A stretch of 64,000 nt of DNA from an uncultured Eubacterium sp. (lineage in GTDB: Bacteria > Bacillota > Clostridia > Lachnospirales > Lachnospiraceae): NCBI GenBank assembly GCA_947089855.1, contig CAMUML010000011.1, positions 21,041 to 85,040 of the forward strand. The letters are read 5' to 3'. Below are positions 57,426-64,000 of the stretch, in pieces; position 1 is the stretch's first letter, and each line of letters begins with the position of its first letter. The notes below the pieces were generated by a model. The model ran no database searches, was not told the DNA's origin, and was given only the letters and a program-made list of their open reading frames with translations. The translations under genes and the position numbers were made by a program.

Positions 57426-58625
57426 ATGAATCAATTTCATACAGTGGAAGAAGCACTGGAAGATTTAAGGAATGGAAAGATCATTTTGGTTACCGATGAT
57501 GCAGACCGGGAAAATGAAGGGGATTTTATTTGTGCGGCACAGTATGCGACTACGGCGAATATTAATTTTATGGCGACTTATGGGAAAGGGCTAATCTGCA
57601 TGCCGATGTCGGAAAAATATGTGAAACGGCTGAGGATTCCGCAAATGGTGGAGCAGAATACGGAGAGCCATGAAACGGCATTTACGGTTTCTATTGACAG
57701 TGCAGAAACGACGACAGGGATTTCGGCTGCGGAGCGGTCGATAACGGCTATGAAATGTGTCGACGACCATGCAAAACCGGAAGATTTCCGCCGCCCTGGC
57801 CATATGTTTCCGCTTTTGGCAAAGAAGAATGGCGTCTTGGAACGCAACGGCCATACGGAGGCGACGGTTGACCTATGCCGCCTGGCCGGCCTTAAGGAGT
57901 GCGGGCTGTGCTGCGAGATCATGCGGGAAGACGGTACGATGATGCGGACGCCGGAACTGTTGGAACTGGCTGCGCAGTGGGATATGAAGTTTATTACGAT
58001 CAAAGATCTGCAGGACTACCGCAAGCATCATGAAAAGCTGGTGGAACGGGTAACGGAAACGAAGATGCCGACCAAATACGGGAATTTTATAGCTTATGGC
58101 TATGTGAACCAATTAAACGGCGAGCATCATGTCGCGCTGGTGAAAGGGGACATTGGCGATGGGCAGGATGTATTGTGCCGTGTACATTCGGAATGCCTGA
58201 CCGGCGATGCGTTTGGTTCCCTGCGCTGCGACTGTGGCCAGCAGCTGGCTTCCGCCATGAAGCAGATAGACAAAGAAGGGCGCGGCATTTTACTATATAT
58301 GCGCCAGGAAGGGCGTGGCATTGGGCTGATCAATAAGCTGCGTGCCTATGAACTGCAGGAAAAAGGTATGGATACGCTGGAAGCAAACTTGGCGCTTGGC
58401 TTTGAAGGCGACGAGCGGGAATATTATATTGGGGCGCAGATACTGCGGGATTTGGGCGTTAAAAATATGCGCCTTTTGACCAATAACCCGGATAAAGTCT
58501 ACCAACTTTCGGAGTTTGGGCTTGAGATTACAGAACGTGTGCCTATCCAGATGGATGCCACAGAATACGACCTGTTTTATTTGAAGACAAAGCAGCGCAG
58601 GATGGGCCATTTGATCAATTATTAA
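57426..58625 (+). CDS. ribBA: bifunctional 3,4-dihydroxy-2-butanone 4-phosphate synthase / GTP cyclohydrolase II RibBA
   Basis: RibBA supplies both precursors of the lumazine ring. The 399-residue protein has the DHBP synthase domain first ([49 protein letters not shown]) and then the GTP cyclohydrolase II domain with zinc ligands in [19 protein letters not shown] and the motif [20 protein letters not shown] 57426 follows AAGGAAGGGG. The frame upstream is open through the MITE and would add 64 residues, but this peptide is also encoded by the other MITE copy and is not part of the enzyme. The inserted MITE lies 37 bases upstream of the start. Confidence 0.96.
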   Translation: MNQFHTVEEALEDLRNGKIILVTDDADRENEGDFICAAQYATTANINFMATYGKGLICMPMSEKYVKRLRIPQMVEQNTESHETAFTVSIDSAETTTGISAAERSITAMKCVDDHAKPEDFRRPGHMFPLLAKKNGVLERNGHTEATVDLCRLAGLKECGLCCEIMREDGTMMRTPELLELAAQWDMKFITIKDLQDYRKHHEKLVERVTETKMPTKYGNFIAYGYVNQLNGEHHVALVKGDIGDGQDVLCRVHSECLTGDAFGSLRCDCGQQLASAMKQIDKEGRGILLYMRQEGRGIGLINKLRAYELQEKGMDTLEANLALGFEGDEREYYIGAQILRDLGVKNMRLLTNNPDKVYQLSEFGLEITERVPIQMDATEYDLFYLKTKQRRMGHLINY

Positions 58626-58674
58626 AAAAGTTAAGCCAAAACTATCATAGAAAAAAGAAAAGGGGAATAATACG

Positions 58675-59142
58675 ATGAAGACATTGGAAGGAAAACTAGT
58701 ATCACAGGGCATAAAGGTAGGCATTGTTGCCGCACGTTTTAATGAGTTTATCACATCTAAGCTGTTAAGCGGCGCTATGGATGGGCTGCTGCGGCATGAC
58801 GTAAAGGAAGAGGATATAGAGGTGGCATGGGTGCCAGGGGCTTTTGAGATCCCGCTAATCGCTTCAAAAATGGCCAAAAGCGGCAAGTACGATGCGGTTA
58901 TCTGCTTAGGGGCGGTGATCCGCGGCAGCACAAGCCATTATGACTATGTGTGCAGCGAAGTATCCAAAGGGATTGCGTCTGTGGCATTGGCAAGCGGCGT
59001 CCCAGTGATGTTTGGCGTGCTGACAACGGAAAATATCGAACAGGCAATTGAACGGGCAGGTACAAAGGCAGGCAATAAAGGGTATGACTGCGCGCTTGGC
59101 GCTATTGAGATGGTAAATCTGGTCCGTCAGATCGAAAGTTGA
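58675..59142 (+). CDS. ribH: 6,7-dimethyl-8-ribityllumazine synthase RibH
   Basis: The 155-residue protein forms the lumazine precursor and is typically a 60-mer. It contains [50 protein letters not shown] with the catalytic His, [17 protein letters not shown] and a final [15 protein letters not shown]. It is the last gene of the rib operon (ribD-ribE-ribBA-ribH), the usual Firmicutes order, 49 bases after ribBA with an AAAAGGGGA site. Length is normal. Confidence 0.96.
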   Translation: MKTLEGKLVSQGIKVGIVAARFNEFITSKLLSGAMDGLLRHDVKEEDIEVAWVPGAFEIPLIASKMAKSGKYDAVICLGAVIRGSTSHYDYVCSEVSKGIASVALASGVPVMFGVLTTENIEQAIERAGTKAGNKGYDCALGAIEMVNLVRQIES

Positions 59143-59151
59143 CAATTCTGG

Positions 59152-59180
59152 TTGAAATAAAGCCAAAAGAAGATTATAAT
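59152..59180 (+). promoter_or_regulatory. promoter of the small membrane protein and alaS
   Basis: TTGAAA (59152-59157), 17 bases and TATAAT (59175-59180), almost consensus. Transcription would start about 26 bases before the small gene. Confidence 0.85.
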
Positions 59181-59212
59181 AAAACGAGATTGATTCGTAG
59201 GAGGAATTTTGA

Positions 59213-59365
59213 ATGGCAGCATTTTTAGGCAGTTTTTTACAATATGGCATTATTATGGCAATCTTAGCAGTGATCGCGGCCGCAGGGGCAATGGTCGGCA
59301 AAAAGCTGCGTGAGAATAAAGACGCAAAATCAGCCACCGTGCATATCGGTAGCGGCAGAAAATAA
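59213..59365 (+). CDS. small single-pass membrane protein (50 aa)
   Basis: A 50-codon gene too short for standard gene calling. It begins MAAFLGSFLQYGIIMAILAV, continues with a hydrophobic helix to about residue 29, then a basic, polar C-terminus (GKKLRENKDAKS). The ribosome binding site GTAGGAGGAATTTTGA and a near-consensus promoter support it strongly. Similar small proteins in Lachnospiraceae are often annotated with misleading names or as hypothetical. It lies 39 bases before alaS and is probably cotranscribed. The function is unknown; a membrane anchor or small regulatory peptide is possible. Confidence 0.8.
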   Translation: MAAFLGSFLQYGIIMAILAVIAAAGAMVGKKLRENKDAKSATVHIGSGRK

Positions 59366-59404
59366 AAGGAAGATGCGACAGACAGATTTTGGAGGGCAGG
59401 CAGC

Positions 59405-62062
59405 GTGAAAAAGAGTTACGGCGTAAATGAACTACGCAGGATGTTTCTTGAATTTTTTGAAGGCAAAGAACATTTGGTTATGAAGAGTTTTTCTTTAGTG
59501 CCGCACAATGATAACAGTTTATTATTGATCAATGCCGGGATGGCTCCGTTAAAGCCATATTTTACCGGGCAGGAAATACCGCCGAAAAAGCGTGTGGCGA
59601 CCTGCCAGAAATGTATCCGTACCGGGGATATTGAGAATGTAGGCAAGACTGCAAGGCATCTGACTTTTTTTGAGATGCTCGGCAATTTTTCATTTGGGGA
59701 TTATTTTAAACGGGAAGCGATTTTCTGGTCCTGGGAATTTTTTACGGAAGTGCTTGGGCTGGAAAAGGACCGTTTGTACCCGTCTATTTATGGGGAAGAC
59801 GACGAGGCATTTGAAATCTGGAATAAGCAGATCGGTATCCCGGAAGAAAAAATCACACGGTTTTACCGTGACGAAAATGGTAAATGCGATAATTTTTGGG
59901 AGCATGGCGCAGGCCCCTGCGGGCCGTGTTCGGAGATTTATTACGACCGCGGGGAAGCATATGGGTGCGGCAGGGCGGACTGCAAAGTTGGCTGTGACTG
60001 CGACCGTTTTATAGAAGTATGGAATAATGTGTTTACACAGTTTGACGGCGACGGCAAAGGGAATTATACGGAGCTGGCACAGAAAAATATTGATACCGGG
60101 ATGGGCCTGGAACGGCTTGCGGTTGTAATGCAGGATGTGGATTCCGTATTTGATATTGATACGATGAAAGCAATCCGGGATAAGGTCTGTGGGCTGTCTG
60201 GAAAAACATATCAAAAAGATGCGTTGGACGATGTGTCCATCCGGCTGATCACAGACCATATCCGTTCTGCAACCTTTATGGTATCGGACGGTATCATGCC
60301 GTCGAATGAAGGCCGCGGTTATGTACTGCGCAGGCTGATCCGGCGCGCAGCCAGGCATGGGCGCATGCTTGGCATAGCGGGGACGTTTCTGGCAGACCTG
60401 AGCAATACGGTTATTGTAGAAAGCCGGGATGGGTATCCAGAACTGGAAGAAAAGAAAACGTTTATTTTTAAAGTGCTGACACAGGAGGAAGAAAAGTTTA
60501 ATAAGACGATCGACCAGGGGCTTGCGATCCTTTCTGATTTGTGCAGGGAAATGGAAGAAAAAGGGGAGAAAGAGCTTTCTGGGGAAGAAGCGTTTAAACT
60601 GTATGATACGTATGGGTTCCCACTGGATCTGACACAGGAAATACTGGAAGAAAAAGGGTTTGCGATTGATGAAGCCGGGTTCCGTTCCTGTATGGAAATG
60701 CAGCGTACTAAGGCCCGTAAGGCAAGGAAAGCCACGAATTATATGGGTGCAGACGCGACCGTATACGAATCGGTCGACCCGTCCATTACAACAGAATTTG
60801 CAGGCTATACCGCCTTAAAGCTATCATCGGCCGTAACAGTTATGACGACGGAGACAGAGGTGACGCAGGCGCTGTCTGATGGTGAAAAGGGTACGGTGAT
60901 CGTAGAAAAGACTCCGTTTTATGCTGCGATGGGCGGCCAGGTTGGCGACACAGGCTTTATCCGGGCAAAAGACGGTATATTTAAAGTAGAAGATACCATT
61001 AAGCTGATGGGCGGCAAAGTTGGCCATATTGGGACCTGTGTAAGCGGGATGCTAAAGGCTGGCGATACGGTGGAACTGGAAGTAGATGCAGGGCGCAGGG
61101 CACGTATTGAAAAAAACCATAGTGCAACCCACCTGCTGCAAAAAGCATTGCGGGAAGTATTGGGCACGCACGTAGAGCAGGCAGGTTCCGAAGTGGCTCC
61201 GGACAAGCTGCGTTTTGACTTTACGCATTTTTCTGCTATGACGCCGGAGGAAATCAAAAAGGTTGAGGCGCTTGTAAACGCAAAGATAGCGGCTGCCCTG
61301 CCGGTGCAGACGGATGTTATGGCGCTGGATGAGGCCAAAAAGACCGGCGCAATGGCGCTGTTTGGCGAAAAATATGGCGAGATGGTTCGCGTGGTCCGTA
61401 TGGGGGATTTTTCCGTGGAATTATGCGGTGGCACACATGTGAAAAATACCAACGCGGTAGCTGCGTTTAAAATTATTTCAGAAAGCGGGGTGGCTGCAGG
61501 CGTGCGCCGTATTGAGGCGTTAACCTCAGATGCTGTCTTTGACTATTATGGCCAAATAGAACAAACGCTGTACGATGCAGCGAAAATGGTCAAGGCGACA
61601 CCGGCAAACCTGCTTGACAAGCTGGGCCATTTAATGGCAGAAATCAAAGCCCTTTCCAGTGAAAATGAATCGTTAAAAGCACAGGCGGCGAAAGACGCGC
61701 TGGGCGATGTTATGGACAAAGTAACTATTGTCAAAGGCACCAAATTTTTGGCCGTTCAAGTACCGGGCGTGGACATGAACGGGCTGCGGGATTTAGGCGA
61801 CCAGTTGAAAGTCAAATTGGGTGAAGGCGTTATCTTGCTGGCTTCAGATGCAGGCGGCAGGGCCAGCCTGATGGCTATGGCTACGGATGGTGCAATGGCT
61901 GCCGGTGCACATGCAGGCAACCTGATTAAAGCGGTGGCAGGCAAAGTCGGCGGCGGTGGCGGCGGACGGCCGAATATGGCACAGGCCGGCGGCAAAAATC
62001 CGGATGGCATTGCAGATGCACTAAAGGAAGCTGGTGCCGTATTAGAAAGCATGTTAAAATAA
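59405..62062 (+). CDS. alaS: alanyl-tRNA synthetase AlaS
   Basis: The 885-residue protein is a complete alanyl-tRNA synthetase: the class II catalytic domain (YGVNELRRMFLEFFEGKEH, PYFTGQEIPPKKRVATCQKC, NFWEHGAGPCGPCSEIYYD, NTGMGLERLAVV-type IDTGMGLERLAVVMQ), the tRNA-binding domain, the editing domain with HSATHLLQKALREVLGTHV and the metal-binding CGGTHVKNT, and the C-terminal DHHA1/C-Ala domain (GGGGGRPNMAQAGG). It starts with GTG at 59405, 9 bases after GGAGG. No T-box is visible in the 39 bases upstream; control must come from the promoter at 59152. A copy of repeat A follows. Confidence 0.97.
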   Translation: MKKSYGVNELRRMFLEFFEGKEHLVMKSFSLVPHNDNSLLLINAGMAPLKPYFTGQEIPPKKRVATCQKCIRTGDIENVGKTARHLTFFEMLGNFSFGDYFKREAIFWSWEFFTEVLGLEKDRLYPSIYGEDDEAFEIWNKQIGIPEEKITRFYRDENGKCDNFWEHGAGPCGPCSEIYYDRGEAYGCGRADCKVGCDCDRFIEVWNNVFTQFDGDGKGNYTELAQKNIDTGMGLERLAVVMQDVDSVFDIDTMKAIRDKVCGLSGKTYQKDALDDVSIRLITDHIRSATFMVSDGIMPSNEGRGYVLRRLIRRAARHGRMLGIAGTFLADLSNTVIVESRDGYPELEEKKTFIFKVLTQEEEKFNKTIDQGLAILSDLCREMEEKGEKELSGEEAFKLYDTYGFPLDLTQEILEEKGFAIDEAGFRSCMEMQRTKARKARKATNYMGADATVYESVDPSITTEFAGYTALKLSSAVTVMTTETEVTQALSDGEKGTVIVEKTPFYAAMGGQVGDTGFIRAKDGIFKVEDTIKLMGGKVGHIGTCVSGMLKAGDTVELEVDAGRRARIEKNHSATHLLQKALREVLGTHVEQAGSEVAPDKLRFDFTHFSAMTPEEIKKVEALVNAKIAAALPVQTDVMALDEAKKTGAMALFGEKYGEMVRVVRMGDFSVELCGGTHVKNTNAVAAFKIISESGVAAGVRRIEALTSDAVFDYYGQIEQTLYDAAKMVKATPANLLDKLGHLMAEIKALSSENESLKAQAAKDALGDVMDKVTIVKGTKFLAVQVPGVDMNGLRDLGDQLKVKLGEGVILLASDAGGRASLMAMATDGAMAAGAHAGNLIKAVAGKVGGGGGGRPNMAQAGGKNPDGIADALKEAGAVLESMLK

Positions 62063-62077
62063 AAGAAGTACGCAAAA

Positions 62078-62168
62078 TATACTGGCGAGCAATAAAATTT
62101 GCCAGTAACGCCGACTCACGGGCGTCAATAAAAAGGCTATATGGCAAATTTTACCGCTCGTGAGTATA
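62078..62168. repeat. repeat family A, copy 3 (91 bp)
   Basis: Begins TATACTGGCGAGC and ends CCGCTCGTGAGTATA, more diverged than copies 1 and 2 but with the same inverted repeat ends. It lies 15 bases after alaS and would form a stem-loop in its 3' region. The following GCAGGCATTCGG...CTGAATGCCTGC inverted repeat (62180-62219) and T-rich run complete the terminator. Confidence 0.75.
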
Positions 62169-62253
62169 AAATCGGCAGACAGCAGGCATTCGGAAGATGG
62201 ATGATTCTGAATGCCTGCTTTTACTATATTTACACATTAGAAGGAGCAGCAAT

Positions 62254-63936
62254 ATGAAAAGATCAATCAACCAATCCACGCTGGCACTGCTGCTGAATGG
62301 GATTAGCATTTTGGCGCTTGTATTTTTAATTTATTCCCTGTTTTCCTATAGTAGCATACATGGCCAGCTGAATACGGAAAATGAGGAGCGGATTGCCCTG
62401 ACTTATCAGGCGAACCGTTTTATGAATGGTTCTGCCTATTTAACCAATGAAGTACGTGCATTTGCGGCTACCGGCAGACAGAAGCACTATGACAATTATT
62501 GGAAAGAAGTAAACGAGTTAAAAAACCGTGACAAAGGCATAGCGGCCATGCAGAAAATCGGAATTACACAGGGCGAGCAGGAAATGATTGACCAAATGTC
62601 GGCGATTTCTAACCGGCTGGTGCCGCTGGAAGATGAAGCTATGAAACATGTAATGGCAGGCAATAGGAAGGAAGCCATTGATTATGTATATGGGGATGAT
62701 TACAGCGGTTCTATTGAACAGATTAATGTTATAAAAGAACAGTTTTTGAAAGCCTTGGAGAAGCGGACAACAAACCAGGTAGCGGACCTTAAAGAAAAGG
62801 CGGATTTTATTAAGATAGAAATGATGGCTGCGTTGTTTATGGTAGGCATTATGCAGGCGGTAGTGATGGGCGTTACCAAAAGGCGCATCCTGCGCCCGGT
62901 GATCGCAGTGCGCGACCAGATGGGGGAAATTTCGCAAGGCAACCTTTCCGCAGAGTTTGCTTTACAGCCAAATACATCGGAAATCGGGATGCTTGTAAAC
63001 TCCATCCATGAAACAAAACACGAGTTGAAAAAATATATCCATGACATAGACGAGAAGCTGGCAAAGATGGCGCAGGGGACGATGGATGTGGATATTGGGA
63101 CGGATTACCGGGGTGAATTTCTGCCGATCCAGAATGCGATGCGCCAGATACTGGATGCTTTCAACCATGCGCTTTGGAATATTAACCGTGCGGCCGAGCG
63201 TATATCAGAGGAAGCAAAACGGATGGCGTCTGGTGCACAAGTACTTTCCAGCGGTACCGTTATGCAGGCTTCTGCGGTACAGGAACTCTCAGCCAATATC
63301 CAGGATATATCCGCACAGGTAGAACGTACTTCCGCAGATGCGGACCATGCACGGGCATGCGCCCAGGAAGCAGGGCGCCAGCTCCAGCTGTGCGATGGGA
63401 AAATGGCATCGCTGGCAGATGCAATGGAAGACATTCTGAATGCGTCCGATAAAATCGGCGGAATTGTAAAAACAATCGAAGAAATTTGTATACAGACGAA
63501 TATCCTGGCGCTGAATGCCGCAGTAGAAGCGGCACGGGCCGGGGAGGCCGGAAAAGGGTTTGCGGTTGTGGCAGACCAGGTGCAGGAATTGGCCAATAAA
63601 AGTTCGGAAAGTGCACAGGATATTGCAGAACTTGTCGGGGGCTCTATGAAGCTGGTTAAATATGGAGTAACGCTGACAGCAGAGACAACGAGTGCACTTT
63701 CGGCTGTCGTAGCCGGTTCTAAAAATTCGGAAGAAATCGTCAGCCATATTGCTGATTCTGCGCAGCATCAGGCACAGACGCTGAAACAGCTGACACAGGG
63801 CATGGAGCAGATTTCCGGCGTTGTGCAGACAAATGCGGAAACAGCGAAGGAATCGGCGGAATCGGCGAGGGAGCTTTCGGGGCAGGCGGAGGAGCTGAAG
63901 GTGTCGGTACATAAATTTAAGTTGCGGAGGCGTTAA
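62254..63936 (+). CDS. methyl-accepting chemotaxis protein with 4HB-type sensor
   Basis: The 560-residue chemoreceptor has a membrane helix at residues 10-32 (LLLNGISILALVFLIYSL), an extracellular four-helix-bundle sensor of about 150 residues (QANRFMNGSAYLTNEVRAFA, ITQGEQEMIDQMSAISN), a second helix near 190-207, HAMP-like segments, and a signalling domain with the tip motif [21 protein letters not shown] second HAMP-like unit follows the first (DEKLAKMAQGTMDVDIG). The ATG at 62254 is 7 bases from AAGGAG. The 4HB sensor differs from the dCache receptor at 23383, so the two sense different ligands. It is not near any che gene in the window. Confidence 0.93.
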   Translation: MKRSINQSTLALLLNGISILALVFLIYSLFSYSSIHGQLNTENEERIALTYQANRFMNGSAYLTNEVRAFAATGRQKHYDNYWKEVNELKNRDKGIAAMQKIGITQGEQEMIDQMSAISNRLVPLEDEAMKHVMAGNRKEAIDYVYGDDYSGSIEQINVIKEQFLKALEKRTTNQVADLKEKADFIKIEMMAALFMVGIMQAVVMGVTKRRILRPVIAVRDQMGEISQGNLSAEFALQPNTSEIGMLVNSIHETKHELKKYIHDIDEKLAKMAQGTMDVDIGTDYRGEFLPIQNAMRQILDAFNHALWNINRAAERISEEAKRMASGAQVLSSGTVMQASAVQELSANIQDISAQVERTSADADHARACAQEAGRQLQLCDGKMASLADAMEDILNASDKIGGIVKTIEEICIQTNILALNAAVEAARAGEAGKGFAVVADQVQELANKSSESAQDIAELVGGSMKLVKYGVTLTAETTSALSAVVAGSKNSEEIVSHIADSAQHQAQTLKQLTQGMEQISGVVQTNAETAKESAESARELSGQAEELKVSVHKFKLRRR

Positions 63937-64000
63937 GGGGGGGGGGGTGGGGACACCCGCCCGCCGTCCCAACTTACCGCGTCCGGGAGGCCACACTCCA
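63937..64000. other. G-tract and dispersed GCGTCCGGGAGGCCAC motif at the window edge
   Basis: After the stop codon there is a run of 11 G, T and 4 G (63937-63952), then GCGTCCGGGAGGCCACAC (near 63980-63997), which shares 17 bases with 25719-25735. The feature continues beyond the window. Confidence 0.5.

Noticed and set aside
59366-59404. T-box leader for alaS
   Set aside because: Only 39 bases separate alaS from the small gene, with no T-box sequence or specifier stem.

Overview
The window looks like chromosome of a gut-type Clostridia, most likely Lachnospiraceae. This rests on gene content and style, not on a marker gene: moderate GC, AGGAGG ribosome binding sites, frequent TTG/GTG starts, extended -10 promoters, a Bce-type detoxification module, DUF6171, DUF4358-MBOAT-DHHW genes, and glycan clusters for host sialic acid and plant arabinan. 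No rRNA, tRNA, CRISPR array, prophage or complete insertion sequence was seen. Small non-autonomous palindromic elements and repeats are common.

Layout. 1-3150: end of a GreA-like gene, a methyltransferase, and a convergent glycogen debranching enzyme. 3287-6990: a decayed gene fragment, a structured leader with a very strong terminator hairpin, then thiS-thiG-thiH-thiE without thiF, closed by a 167 bp palindromic element. 7024-9846: carbon-nitrogen hydrolase, MATE exporter, YbaK-like deacylase. 9843-17602: sialic acid and amino sugar catabolism (nagB divergent from nanE, nanA, sodium symporter, YhcH protein, ROK kinase, RpiR regulator, nagA). 17742-21234: XRE and TipA-like MerR regulators, a Uma2 nuclease-like gene, an Rpn-type nuclease gene and a decayed relative, with two copies of a MITE.

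21444-28781: a BceRS-like two-component system and a BceAB-like ABC transporter, separated by a chemoreceptor on the opposite strand. 28788-38785: an arabinan regulon on the minus strand (GH43, ABC importer, ArsR-like regulator, GH43 lipoprotein, GH51, DUF6171) with a divergent YesL-family gene. 38902-45353: DUF1538 membrane protein plus tandem PII-like protein, AraC regulator, FucI-like sugar isomerase and xylulokinase-like kinase. 45617-49811: BFD-like ferredoxin, argJ, a second two-component system and a small secreted Cys/Gly/Asp-rich protein. 50490-55046: a probable surface polysaccharide O-acetylation locus. 55078-59142: FMN riboswitch and ribD-ribE-ribBA-ribH, carrying a 70 bp triplication and a MITE insertion. 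59213-64000: small membrane protein, alaS, and a second chemoreceptor.

How the genes work together: the arabinan cluster releases and imports arabino-oligosaccharides, and the isomerase-kinase pair could feed a pentose onward. The nan cluster converts sialic acid to fructose-6-phosphate. The thi and rib clusters make the thiazole moiety of thiamine and riboflavin. The strongest leads for new biology are the thi leader RNA, the MITE family with 8-9 bp target duplications, the shared TCTAAAA operator-like motif of the arabinan cluster, the DUF1538-PII pair, and the ribD/ribE triplication.
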